Below are positions 33,285 to 47,400 of a DNA stretch of 64,000 nucleotides, one piece after another; positions within the stretch are counted from its first letter, which is position 1; every line of letters begins with the position of its first letter. Where the stretch lies: NCBI RefSeq assembly GCF_028640845.1, contig NC_080542.1, positions 14,339,901-14,403,900 of the forward strand, read 5' to 3'. Both the position numbers and the translations under genes were made by a program. The notes beneath the pieces are model-generated. The model ran no database searches and was not told where the DNA came from. It worked only from the letters and a program-made list of their open reading frames with translations. This DNA is from Ahaetulla prasina. Its lineage: Eukaryota; Chordata; Lepidosauria; Squamata; Colubridae.

Positions 33285-36200
33285 CTACAAATGATGATAT
33301 CAAGTTAGATATAAATACTGAAATTGTACCAAAAGAATCAAAAGAAAACATTTACTGTCTTCTGGCTTAAAATATGAAAAGCAAATTTACTTATATAGTT
33401 TGCTTAAAGCTGTATTACCAAGGTTCTGTGCTCAGGATAAAAAAAAATAGATTTTTTTATAGAATTAATAGAACTGGAAACTTTTTTAAAAATATTTTTC
33501 TGCAACTTCAATGCAGTATTTAACTAAAAAAAACCCAAGCATTTAGAGGAAATTTACTGAAAAGCATATTCAAAAATTTATATTTGAAGAAGGAAAGAAT
33601 TTAAATGTATTGCATAAAGTAAGAGAATGAACATGTGATTTAAATGATGAAAAGTAAAGAGTATTCTAAGTGGAAATTCAAAAGAGATTTTAATTTTCAC
33701 TGTTATGAGTAAACAGTTCACTGTTATGAGTAAGATGGACTGGAGTGCCATCTCCCCTCACCCCCGGTTCCAGGATGTTTTGGACTATACACTCGACAGA
33801 ATACCACCTAGACTGTCATTTGGTGCCTATCGCTGTTCCATTCTGCGTCCGTCCTCATTCTGGACTAGTACCATCTGCTACCACCTGCCATTCGGAGATG
33901 GAGCTTTTGTTTTTGCCGATTCTTAGTCTCAGCTGCTACGCACTATACTCATGAGGAACTCTTGCGCCTGCGAGGTGCCCCCGCCTCGCAGGAATGGCCC
34001 TCCTCACTACTGAGGGCCGGCCTCCATGACGGGTCTTGGGACCCACAGAGGTGGCATGCAAAAAAGAAGAGCTTGTGGGGTTTTTTAGAGAGGGAACTTT
34101 TAAGGGGTGGGAGGGTAAGGGCGGGCAATGGGGGTAACCCGTCGGGTAAGGGGCCAGTCTCTGCACATGCTCGCGGCGGTCTTTCTTTATCAGGTTCGGA
34201 GGTTATGGGGGTGGAGGGTGTTCCTATTGATGAGGGTGGTTCTATTGACACGGTAAGTGGGAGAGGCAGATATGGCGGAAGCGAGGGGTCATACCAAGTT
34301 TCGGGAGCGCGTGCTCGATGTCTGAAAGCGATCACGCTCCGACCCCTTGGACTTCTCCGTTCCCGGATGGTCAGGATCCTCAGAGCCCGGGCCTTGTTGA
34401 TGTTGTGCAATGCTCGGTCCGTGGTGAACAAAGCCCCTTGTTTGTGATCTTATTCAGGGGTTCCATGGACCTTATAGGCATTACGGAGACCTGGTTGGGC
34501 ACGGAAGGGGTGTGCCCTCGTGGAGATGTGCCCGCGGGTTTCTGTGCATTCCATCAACCGAGGCCCAGGGTAGGGGTGGTGGGGTGGCGGTTGTGATTAG
34601 AGAGAGTCTAGAGCCGAGGGAGACCACTGTGCCTCAGATTGCCGGGTGCGAATCCTCTTTGTGAGATGGGGTCATAGGTGTCAGATGGGTTTGCTGATCG
34701 CGTACCTGGCTCCTTGCTACGTGACAGCTGCCCTGCCCGAGCTCCTGGAGGTGCTGGCCGGGGTGGCAGTTGAGACCCCCAGACTTTTAGTCATGGGGGA
34801 CTTTAACTTGCCATCTTCCGGCCCGTCATCGACAGCGGCTCGGGAGTTCACGGCTTCCATGACGGCCTTGGACCTGACCCAGGTAATTGATGGCCCTACT
34901 CACATTGGGGGTGGCACTCTGGACCTGATTTTTCTCTCTGGTCAGTGGTTGAGAGATCTGGACTTAAAGGAAATAGTCACTGAACCTTTGTCATGGTCAG
35001 ATCACTCTCTTCTTCGCCTGGACTTTCTGACCGCCATTCACCACCGCAGGGAGACGGAGCCGATATGTTGGTTCCGTCCCAGGCGCCTGATGGACCCGGA
35101 TGGGTTCCGGACGGAGCTTGGGCCATTTCCTGAGGGTCTGGCTCACGGCTCGGCCGAGGAACTTGTTGCGGCCTGGGAACGGGCCGCGGCGGGGGCCTTA
35201 GACCGAGTCGTGCCTTTGCGGCCTCTGACCCGGCGCAGGGCCCAACCGGCTCCTTGGTTCTCCGAGGAGCTGAGGGGGATGAAGCGCCGGAGAAGGCGCC
35301 TAGAGAGTTCCTGGAGGTCTAGCCGTTGGGAAGCTGATCGGACACTAGTGAAGTCCTATACTAGGACTTACCTAGTGGCATTGAGGGAAGCGAGGCGTAG
35401 CTACGCCTCCTCCCTCATTGCATCGGCAGATAACCGCCCGGCCGCCCTGTTTCGGGTGACTCGCTCCCTCCTTCATCAGGGGGAGCGGGATGACCCGTTG
35501 CAGGGACGGGCTGAGGAGTTTAACGGTTATCTATACGATAAAATCGTTCAGCTTCGGGATGGTCTGGACCAAGATTGCGGTGATGCGGGTGAGACGCTCG
35601 AGGGTGGTCTTGGCGACATTATTTGGGATGAGTTTGACCCTGTGGCTCCCGAGGACATGGACAGGTTGCTGGGTAGGTTGAATGCCACCACGTGTTTACT
35701 GGACCCGTGCCTCCTGGCTGGTGCTGGCCACTCGGGAGGTGACACGAGGCTGGCTCAGGCGATTCGATCGCTTCTTTGGTGGAGGTGTCTTCCGGCCGCC
35801 TTGAAAGAGGCGGTGGTGAGGCCCTCCTTAAGAAGCCTTCCTGGACCCGGCTGTTTTAGGTAATTATCGTCCGGTCTCCAACCTTCGCTGCGGCGAAGGT
35901 TGTAGAAATATGGTGGCATATCAGCTTCCCTTGCACCTGGATGAAACTGTCTATCTAGACCCGTTCCAGTCCGGTTTCCGACCCGGTTACAGCACGGAGA
36001 CGGCTTTGGTCGCGTTGGTAGATGATCTCTGGAGGGCCAGGGATAGGGGTTGTTCCTCTGCCCTGGTCCTATTAGACCTCTCAGCGGCTTTCGATACCAT
36101 CGACCATGGTATCCTGCTGCGCCGGTTGGGGGGATTGGGAGTGGGAGGCACCGTTTACCGGTGGTTCTCCTCCTATCTCTCCGACCGGTCGCAGTCGGTG

Positions 36201-37356
36201 TTGACAGGGGGGCAGAGGTCGTCCCCGAGGCGCCTCACTTGTGGGGTGCCGCAGGGGTCGATTCTCTCGCCCCTTCTGTTTAACATCTACATGAAACCGC
36301 TGGGTGAGATCATCAGTGGTTTCGGTGTGAAGTATCAGCTGTATGCGGATGATACTCAGCTTTTCTACACCGAACCACCCCAACGAAGCTATCGAAGTGC
36401 TGTCCCGGTGTCTGGAGGCCGTACGGGTCTGGATGGGGAGAAACAGGCTCAAGCTCAATCCCGCCAAGACAGAGTGGCTGTGGATGCCGGCATCCCGGTA
36501 CAGTCAGCTAAATCCGCGGCTGAACATCGGTGGCGAGTCATTGGCCCCGATGGAGAGGGTCCGCAACTTAGGCGTCCTCCTGGATGAACGGCTGTCTCTA
36601 GAAGAGCATTTGACGGCCGTCTCCAGGAGAGCGTTCTACCAGGTTCGCCTGGTACGCCAGTTGCGCCCCTTTCTGGACCGGGATGCCCTATCCACGGTTA
36701 CTCATGCACTCGTGACGTCTCGCCTGGATTACTGCAATGCTCTCTACATGGGGCTCCCCTTGAGGGGCATCCGGAGGCTACAGTTAGTCCAGAATGCAGC
36801 TGCGCGGGTGATAGATGGAGCCCCTCGTGGCTCCCATATGACACCTATCCTGCGCAGACTTCACTGGCTTCCTGTGGCCTTCTGGGTGCGCTTCAAGGTT
36901 TTGGTGACCACCTTTAAAGCGCTCCATGGCATTGGGCCGGGTTATTTACGGGACCGCCTACTGCGACCGAATACCTCCCACCGTCCCGTGCGCTCTCACA
37001 GAGAGGGTCTCCTCAGGGTGCCGTCAGCGAGGCAATGTCGTCTGGCGACGCCCAGGGGAAGGGCCTTCTCTGCGGGGGCTCCCACCCTCTGGAACGATCT
37101 ACCCCCCGGACTTCGTCAGCTTTCGGACCTTCGGACCTTCCGCCGCGGGCTTAAAACATACTTATTTAATTGTGCAGGACTGAGCTAGATTTTAAATTTT
37201 GGGTTTTAAATTGGGTTTTATTTCTATTTTTAATTGGACGGGCTTTAGAATAAGTTTTTTAAATGTTTTATATTGTATTTATATTCTATTTATCTGTTTT
37301 TAGTGCCTGTAAACCGCCCTGAGTCCCTTGGGAGATAGGGCGGTATATAAATACGA

Positions 37357-37388
<32 letters not shown>

Positions 37389-37514
37389 AATGGATTTTTG
37401 CACCTATGTCAGTACTTCATTTCTCTTAATCAAAAAATGATAACAACTAGAGCATTTATGAATTTGTTTTAAAAATCCTTATAGTTCAAATTTCGTTCCA
37501 ATCATTACAAATCC

Positions 37515-37585
<71 letters not shown>

Positions 37586-37924
37586 ATCTATCTATCTATC
37601 ATCTATCTATCCAGCGGTGGGATTCAAATAATTTAACAACTGGTTCTCTGCCATAATGACTGGCTGGGTAGGCGTGGCCATGGTGGGAATGGCAGGGGGT
37701 GTGACAGGCAGCCCTTGGCTTCCTGCACACCCCGGGAGCAAAAATGGGACACAGGGGGGACATGTTGGCCCTCGCGCCCCGTTTTGGGCCTAGGATGCCT
37801 CCCTGAAGCCTCCTGGGAGCAAAAATGGGGTGTGTGGGGATCCCTGGAAGGGGAAGGGTGGGGAGGGACAGGGCCAGCCAACAATTTAACTACCAGTTCG
37901 CCCAAACTGGCTGAATGCCACCAC

Positions 37925-37986
<62 letters not shown>

Positions 37987-38450
37987 ATCTATCATCTATC
38001 TATCTATCTATCTATCATCTATCTATCTATCTATCTAAACTATGCCTAGTTTAATGAAAAGAAGGCCTAGGGGAGACATGATAGAGTGTTCCAATATCTC
38101 AGGGGTTGCCACAAAGAAAAGAGAGTCAAACTATTCTCCAAAGCACCTGAGGGTAGAGCAAGAAGCAATGGGTGGAAACTAATCAAGGAGAGAAGCAACC
38201 TAGAACTAAGGAGAAATTTCCTGACAGTTAGAACAGTTAATCAGTGAAACAACTTGCCTGCAGAAGTTGTAAATGCTCCAACACTGGAAATTTTAAAGAA
38301 AATGTTGGATAACCATTTGTCTGAAGTGGTGGTGTAGGGTTCCCTGCCTGGGCGGGGGGTTGGACTGGAGGACCTCTGATATTATTATTACTATCTGATA
38401 TTATTATTACTATCTATCATCTATCTATTATCTATCTCTCTATCTCTCTC

Positions 38451-38496
<46 letters not shown>

Positions 38497-41400
38497 ATTA
38501 TCAATCATCAAACTATCATCTATCATCTATATAATTTCCAAAGCTATTGGGCAAATAACACAAACATCACCCCTGAAAATATTATTATGATTTTTTTCAA
38601 TAACATCATAAGCTTTACAATAGGTAAGGATATATCTTACCCTCCTGATTAGTAATTTTTCCATCTGGACACCGAAGGCAATTGTAGCAACAAAATGGCT
38701 TTTCTTCTATTTTGCTCTTACTGTATCCTGAACGACACTTGTCATTACACCGAGAAAGAGGCTGGGCCTGTTCAGAAGTGGAAGAAGTAAATCAGGGGTG
38801 GGTTCTACTTACCTTTACTATCGGTTCACAGCAATGCACAGAAGCTTCCTGATGACTTTGGGGTCGGTGGGCAGAGCCTATCCCCAGTTTTACTACCGGT
38901 TTACAAGAACCAGTCCGAACCAGGAGCAACCCACCACTGAAGTGAATCCTTTTAATTCAATTAAACTAGACTTTTGTGATACCAAAACTTTTACAAGTAT
39001 CATCCATACTTTATTTTATTTAATTAATTTATTTATTTATTTATTTTGTCACAACAGTATATATAAGCGTAAGCATGAAATAATTATACAATATATAATT
39101 ATATACATAAGTATGGGTATGTAATAACTATATCAATTGGATATAACGAAGGAAAACAATAGGACAGGAACGGTAGGCACATTTGTGCTCTTATGCACGC
39201 CCCTTATAGACCTCTTAGGAATGGGGTGAGGTCAATGGTAGATAGTTTTTGGTTGAAGCTTTGGGGATTTTGGGAAGAGACCACAGAGTCAGGTAGTGTA
39301 TTCCAAGTATTAACAACTCTGTAACTGAAGTCATATTTTCTGCAATCAAGATTGGAGCGGTTAACATTAAGCTGAAATCTATTGTGTATTGCTTGTGTAT
39401 TGTAATAGAAAGTAGTGTATACTTTGTATTGCTGTTGTTGGTGTGTCTAATGTTTGGTGTTAATGAAAGAGGAAGATCACTAGAAATGTCTTAATTTAAA
39501 AATGGGAGGGGTGACAGTGCAGCGATAATGACCTGTGTAGGATTAGGTAAATTTATGAAAAACATTAGTGATATTTCTCTAGATATGAGAGGGTTCTTTC
39601 TTTCTTTCTTTGAATACTTAGGATGGAGTTATAGTTCTCCTTCTTCTAGACAAGGGGTATCAAACTCGATTTCATTGAGGACCGCATCAGGGTTGTGTTT
39701 GATCTGGGAGGGGGGGGCATGGCCATGGAGGACATGGCCATGGTGGGCATGGGCAATGGTGAGCGTGGGTAGGGGTGGGCATAACACAGGACTCATGTCA
39801 GAAGCACCTGTGGTGGCCAAGTGCTAATGCAGGCCTTCCCTGAGACCCTCTTTCACTCTCATTATAATCTTCCTCCCTTCCTTCCTTCCCTCTTCATTCT
39901 CCTTTCTTCTTCCTTCCCCTCTTTCCTTATTTTCCCTTCCTTGCTCTTTTCCCATCTTTTTCTTTGCCTTTCCTTTTTCCCTTCTTCCTTTCCTTTCCCT
40001 CCTTGCATGCTCAAATGCACAAGGGGAAACACTTCTCCTTTTAGTTTGTTTTGATAGCCCTCTGCCAGCAAAAATGAAGCTCAGGGAGGTGCATGTTCCC
40101 CCCCCACCGCTCCCCAATTCTTGGCTGCAATGGCCTCCTGCAGCCCTCTGCCAGCAGGGAGATGGACATGCCCCCAGGCCCTGTTTTCACTGGCAGAGGG
40201 CCGCAGGAGGCCGCCATGGCCCAAAACAGGGCACGGGGGGTGGGGGACACACACACGGACACACACCCGAGCTCCATTTTTGCAGGCAAATGCACTGTGG
40301 GCCAGTCCTTTGCTGTTTCTAGACTGGCCACACGGGCTAGTTCTAAGCACCTCATGGGTCGGATCTGGCCCACAGGCCTTGAGTTTGATACCCTTGTTCT
40401 AGACCTTGAAATAAAGTCTCCCTCGACATTTGTTTTTGAGATTTCAGTTGAATAAGTAAATCAGAGTTGTATGGCAGGCGTATCTTGGAGTCCTAGTGGA
40501 CAACCATTTAGATATGAGCTAGCAGTGTGCAGCAGCTGCTAAGCCAACACAGTTCTCGGCTGCATAAACAGAGGGAGATAGAATCAAGATCACGTGAAGT
40601 GTTAATACCACTTTATAATGCCTTGGTAAGGCCACACTTGGAATATTGCATTCAGTTTTGGTCACCACAATGTAAAAAGGATGTTGAGACTCTAGAAAGA
40701 GTGCAGAGAAGAGCAACAAAGATGATTAGGGGACTGGAGGCTAGAACATATGAAGAACGGTTGCAGGAACTGGGTATGTCTAGTTTAATGAAAAGAAGGA
40801 CTAGGGAAGACATGATAGCAGTGTTCCAATATCTCAGGGGTTGCCACAAAGAAGAGGGAGCCAAGCTATTCTCCAAAGCACCTGAGGGTAGAACAAGAAG
40901 CAATGGGTGGAAACTGATCAAGGAAAGAAGCAATTTAGAACTAAGGAGAAATTTCCTGACAGTTAGAACAATTAATAAGTGGAACGACTTGCCTACATAA
41001 GTTGTGAATGCTCCAACACTGGAAATTTTTAAGAAAATGTTGGATAACCATCTGTCTGAGATGGTGTAGAGTTTCCTGCCTGGGCAAGGGGTTGGACTAG
41101 AAGGCCTCCAAGGTCCCTTCCAACTCTGTTGTTGTTATATAAAAATGGAGGGACAGCAGGACACAAAGCAACATTGTGGAGCTCATGGTTACTATGATGT
41201 GTATTGTTTCCTACTGCATTTTATTAATGCATTATTCTTTTTCTTATATTCCAGAGAAAGAGGAAGCGAAAAAAAGAGATCCAGCATTTATTATTAATCT
41301 ACTTTTCACTTACAGGAATGAAATTAGGCCATACCTGATTAAACCTCCTTGGCCACTCAATAAGTTCTTCAGAAAAAGATAACATTTCTCCTTGGGAGTC

Positions 41401-44400
41401 CATTCTGTTTATTCCTCCAATTTTAAATCTCAGGAAAGACTGGTTAGGAAAAGTGATCCAGTTCATAATATCAAATCCCACCTCCAACTCTCCATTCTGG
41501 TTGAAGGAAACTTTTTCCCCTACGCCATTATTGAATGAGATTGTTCTCACAAAATGGTTGAGCTGATTTTTTAAAAAGAAAAGAAATTAAGAGGTTTAAA
41601 TGAACATACGTTTGATTTGTAGAATTAAATTGTTAAATCCTTGAATAGGTTTAAGAAAACTAGCAAGTAATGCAATATCTTTAAGTAAATCTTACTGAAA
41701 ATTAGTGCATGCTTTTGAAAGCAATAGTGTACAAAAAGAAGTTATTTATTTAAGTTATGATTTCCAGTATATACAGTAAGGTCAAAAGATTGATATTGCG
41801 GCATTGAAAAGATAAATCTGTGGCCCCTTTCACTCAATATTCTAGGTTCTATCATATCGCAAGATCTAAAATAGACAGCTAACATCAAAAACATCATCAA
41901 AAAAGGACAACAAAGAATGTTCTTTCTGCACCAACTCAGAAAGCTCAAACTGCCCAAGGAGCTGCTGATTCAGTTCTACAGAGGAATTATTGAGTCTGTC
42001 ATTTGCACCTCTATAACTGTCTGGTTCGGTTCTGCAATCCAACAAGAAAGACACAGACTTCAGAGGATAAAGCTTTCACTACCAGTTCCCTTCCCAAACT
42101 TTGGTCACTAGCCACAGTCATCCCTATCTTCAAAAAAGGAGACCCCAGCTTAGTCGAAAATTACAGACCAATCTCTCTTTGCTGCGTCACCTGCAAAGTC
42201 ATGGAATCAATCATCAAGCAATCCATTACCTCACACTTAGAAACTAACAACCTACTCTTTAATAAACAATTTGGTTTCAGGAAAAAATTATCATGCAACT
42301 TACAACTTCTCCACTGTAAAAACATATGGACTACAAATCTTGATCAAGGCAAATCAATAGATGCAATCTACATAGACTTCTGCAAAGCTTTTGACTCAGT
42401 ACTACACGATAAACTTCTCCTAAAACTAACATCCTATGGCATCTCAGGACCCCTTCACAAATGGATATCCGCTTTTCTGTCTAACAGACAACAAGTAGTC
42501 AAAATTGGCAATGCTTTATCAAATCCTGTTCCTGTCAAGAGTGGTGTTCCTCAAGGCAGTATCCTTGGACCAACACTCTTTATACTATACATTAATGATC
42601 TTTGTGACCACATATCAAGTAATTGTGTTCTCTTTGCTGACGATGTCAAACTATTTAATACCACAGACAACACTTCTATCATTCAAAACGACCTTGATCA
42701 CCTAACTGCTTGATCTAAAAATTGGCAGCTCCAAATTTCATCCAGCAAATGCTCAGTCTTACATATAGGAAAAAAGAACCCAAACACTAAGTACATACTA
42801 GATGGACATTACCTTACTGACAACCCCCATCCCGTTAAAGACCTTGGAGTTTTCATGTCAAATGATCTAAGTGCCAAAGCCCACTGCAACTACATAGCAA
42901 AAAAAGCTCTAAGAGTTGTAAACCTAATCTTGCGTAGCTTCTTTTCCAAAAACACTACACTACTAACCAGAGCATATAAAACATTTGCTAGACCAATTCT
43001 AGAATACAGCTCACCTGTTTGGAACCCTCACCACATCTCTGACATCAATACAATTGAACGTGTCCAGAAATATTTTACAAGAAGAGTTCTCCATCCCTCT
43101 GAAAACAACAAAATACCTTACCCCACCAGACTTGAAATCCTAGGCTTAGAAAGCTTGGAACTCCGTTGCCTCCAACAAGACCTAAGTTTAACTCACAGAA
43201 TCATCTATTATAATGTCCTTCCTGTTAAAGACTACTTCAGCTTTAATTGCAATAATACTAGAGCAACTAATAGATTTAAACTAAATGTCAACCGCTTTAA
43301 TCTAGATTGCAGAAAATATGACTTCTGTAACAGAATCATCAGTGCTTGGAATACTTTACCTGACTCTGTGGTCTCTTCCCATAATCCTAAAAGCTTTAAC
43401 CAAAAACTTTTTACTATTGACCTCACCCCATTCCTAAGAGGACCAAAAGGGGCGTGCATAAGCGCACAAACGTGCCTACCGTTCCTGTCCTATTGTTTTT
43501 CTTTTCTTCTTCCTATATATATATATATATGCTTATACCTCCTAATATTTACTCATATAGAATAGAATAGAATAGAATAGAATAGAATAGAATAGAATAG
43601 AATAGAATAGAATAGAATAGAATTTTTATTGGCCAAGTGTGATTGGACACACAAGGAATTTGTCTTGGTGCATATGCTCTCAGTGTACATAAAAGAAAAG
43701 ATACGTTCATCAAGGTACAACATTTACAACACAATTGATGATCAATATATCAATATAAATCATAAGGATTGCCAGCAACAAGTTATAGTCATACAGTCAT
43801 AAGTGGAAAGAGATTGGTGATGGGAACTATGAAACGATTAATAGTAGTGCAGATTCAGTAAATAGTCTGACAGTGTTGAGGGAATTATTTGTTTAGCAGA
43901 GTGATGGCCTTCGGGAAAAAACTGTTCTTGTGTCTAGTTGTTCTAGTGTGCAGTGCTCTAGAGCGTCGTTTGAGGTAGGAGTTGAAACAGTTTATGTCCA
44001 GGATGCGAGGATCTGCAAATATTTTCACGGCCCTCTTCTTGATTCGTGCAGTATACAGGTCCTCAATGGAAGGCAAGTTGGTAGCAATTATTTTTCTGCA
44101 GTTCTAATTATCCTCTGAAGTCTGTGTTTTCTTGTTGGGTTGCAGAACCGAACCAGACAGTTATAGAGGTGCAAATGACAGACTCAATAATTCCTCTGTA
44201 GAATTGGATCAGCAGCTCCTTGGGCAGTTTGAGCTTACTGAGTTGGCGCAGAAAGAACATTCTTTGTTGTCCTTTTTTAATGATGTTTTTGATGTTAGCT
44301 GTCCATTTGAGATCTTGCGATATGATAGAACCCAGAAATTTGAAGGTTTCTACTGTTGATACTGTGTTGTCAAGTATTGTGAGAGGTGGAAGTATGGAAG

Positions 44401-47400
44401 GGTTTCTCCTAAAGTCTACCACCATTTCTACGGTTTTGAGTGTGTTCAGTTCCAGATTGTTTTGGTTGCACCACAAGGCTAGTCGTTCGACCTCTCATCT
44501 ATATGCAGATTCGTCATTGTCTCGAATGAGACCAATCACTGTTGTGTCATCTGCGAACTTCAGTAGCTTAACAAATGGATCATTGGAGATGCAGTCATTG
44601 GTATACAGAGAGAAGAGAAGTGGGGAGAGCACACAGCCTTGGGGGGCCCCTGTGCTAATTGTACAGGTATTTGATGTGATCTTGCTTAGCTTCACCTGCT
44701 GCTTCCTGTTTGTTAGGAAGCTTGTGATCCACTTACAAGTCTGTTCCGGTACCTGTAGCTGGTTTAGCTTAGTTAGAAGAATGTCTGGAATGATGGTATT
44801 GAATGCTGAACTAAAGTCTACAAAAAGGACCCTTGCATAGGTCTTTGGATATGTGTTTATATGCTATATAATCTTTTTGTATGATACCTACATATATTGT
44901 TGTGACTTACGGGACCGCCTGCTGCTACCGAATACCTCTCACCGACCCGTGCGCTCTCACAGAGAGGGACTCCTCGGGGTGCCGTCGGCGCGACAGTGTC
45001 GTCTGGCGACACCCAGGGGAAGGGCCTTCTCTGTGGGGGCTCCCGCCCTCTGGAACAAACTCCCCCCAGGACTTCGTCAACTTCCGGACCTCCGAACCTT
45101 TCGCCGCGAGCTCAAAACTCACTTATTTATCTGCGCTGGACTGGGTTAGTTTTTTATGGGTTTTTTAATGGTTTTTATCGATGGGTTTTTAATGGGTTTT
45201 TTAATGGGTTTTATTATTTGCTAAATTTTAATTGCGGCCAAATTGAATAAGTTTTTAGTGGTATTTTAATAGTATTTATTCTGTAATAGGACTGTTTATT
45301 TTATCTGGCTGTAAACCGCCCTGAGTCCTTCGGGAGAAGGGCGGTATAAAAATTTAAATAATAAATAAATAAATAAAATAAATAAATAAATAAATAAAAG
45401 GATAATTAGAACTGCAGAAAAAATAATTGCTACCAACCTGCCTTCCATTGAGGACCTATATACTGCACGAATCAAGAAGAGGGCCGTGAAAATATTTACA
45501 GATCCCTCACATCCAGGACATAAACTGTTTCAACTCCTACCCTCAAAACGATGCTATGGAGCACTGCACACTAGAACAAATAGACACAAGAACAGTTTTT
45601 TCCCGAAGGCCATCACTCTGCTAAACAAATAATTCCCTCAACACTGTCAAACTATTTACTAAATCTGCACTACTATTAATCTTCTCATCGTTCCCATCAC
45701 CAATCTCTTTCCACTTATGACTATATGACTGTAACTTTGTTGCTGACAATCCTTATGATTTATATTGATATATTGACCATCATTTGTGTTGTAAATGTTG
45801 TACTTTGATGAACGTATCTTTTCTTTTATGTACACTGAGAGCATAAGCATCAAGACAAATTCCTTGTGTGTCCAATCACACTTGGCCAATAAAAATTCTA
45901 TTCTATTCTATTCTATTCTATTCTATTCTATGTTGAAAACCTGATTGTTCTTGCCACTTATGAGTTGATACCTATAGATATAGATTTTATATGCTCAAAT
46001 ACAATGAATTATGTGGCTTATTTATACAGAACAAGTAGATAAAAAGTTTATGCAATAGAAATATATATATACACTTGAATAATATTTTTGAGAGAAAAGA
46101 ATATATAGAACTGTACTGTTCATTGATATAATAATATACCATGTTATATTTTTGTCATATTTTCACTTGTTTTTAGAACATTTTTTTCTGTATTCTTTTT
46201 TCTTCTTTTTCACAATTTATCACCATCACTATTACTTTTGTGTTTTTCTCCTTTTTTATTATTAATTAAAAAGCAATTAAAAATAATTAAAAAGTTGTGA
46301 TTTCCAACTTCCCATACTAAAAGATACGGTAGAGGAGTATAACAATTACAGGGTGGATAAAACTATTGGGCAATATATTTTTGGAGGGACAAACTTGCAA
46401 TTTAAATGCAGACTAAAAAGAATTGAAATTGTAAGAAATTAAAGTATATTGATTTTGGTAGCTGGAAGTACATACGTATAATACTGCTCTATGAGAAAAA
46501 TGAATTTATCAAGTAAAAATACCATGTTTTCCCAAAAATAAGACCCTGTCTTATTTTTTTTTTTTTGAACCCTGAAATAAGTGCTTGGCCTTATTGCCAT
46601 GTGCTCAAAAGCCTGATTGGGCTTATTATCAGGGGATGTCTTATTTTGGAGGAAATAGGGTAATTTAGAACATCAGAATGTTTGACCACTCTATCTCCTA
46701 TCAATATACACTGAAGGTAAAGGTAAAGGTTCCCCTCGCACATATGTGCTAGTCGTTCCCAACTCTAGGGGGCGGTGCTCATCTTTGTTTCAAAGCTTCA
46801 AATTGTTTCAAAGTTTCAAATTGGGATGATCCAAGCGAGGGAGAGGAGGCACGTCTTGTTGAGCCTATTTGGGATGGGTTCGACCCTGTGGCTCCCGAGG
46901 ACGTGGACAGGTTGTTGGGGAGGCTCCGCGCCACTACATGTTTATTGGATCCGTGTCCGTCCTGGCTGGTGCTGGCTACTCAGGAGGTGACACGAGGCTG
47001 GCTCCAGAGGATTATAAATGCTTCTTTGTTGGAAGGGGTTTTCCCTGCCGCCTTGAAAGAGGCGGTGGTGAGACCCTCCTTAAAGCCCTCTTTGGACCCG
47101 GCTATTTTGGGAAACTATCGGCCAGTCTCCAACCTTCGCTTTGTTGCGAAGGTTGTAGAGAGTGCTGTGGCGCGTCAGCTACCCCAATACCTGGAAGAAT
47201 CCATCTATCTAGACCCGTTCCAGTCCGGCTTCCGACCCGGTTACAGCACGGAGACAGCTTTGGTCGCATTGGTGGATGATCTCTGGAGGGCCAGGGACAG
47301 GGGTTATTCCTCTGCCCTGGTCCTATTAGACCTCTCAGCGGCTTTTGATACCATCGACCATGGTATCTGGCTGCGCCGGCTGGGGGGATTGGGAGTGGGA

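Larger units (their letters stand above)
42073..45395 (+). mobile_element. Composite insertion: CR1/Jockey-type LINE fused to an L2 3' end
   Basis: Flanked by AGGATAA on both sides (about 42066-42072 and 45397-45403) inside a CR1-L3 copy. From left: LINE RT (42073-43557), a later minus-strand CR1-L3 insertion (43558-44845), the rest of the first LINE to its near-terminal TTGTTGTGAC (to 44906), then directly the L2 C-terminus and tail (44907-45395). One target duplication around two LINE families suggests a chimeric cDNA made by template switching. Confidence 0.72.

Noticed and set aside
33962..34447. A host gene in a GC-rich island with 160-aa frames on both strands
   Set aside because: The region is the 5' part of the L2 LINE; the GC content belongs to the element and the frames overlap in antisense.
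37500..38520. CRISPR-like regular repeats
   Set aside because: These are eukaryotic tetranucleotide microsatellites without unique spacers; none of the repeats in the window has a repeat-spacer pattern.
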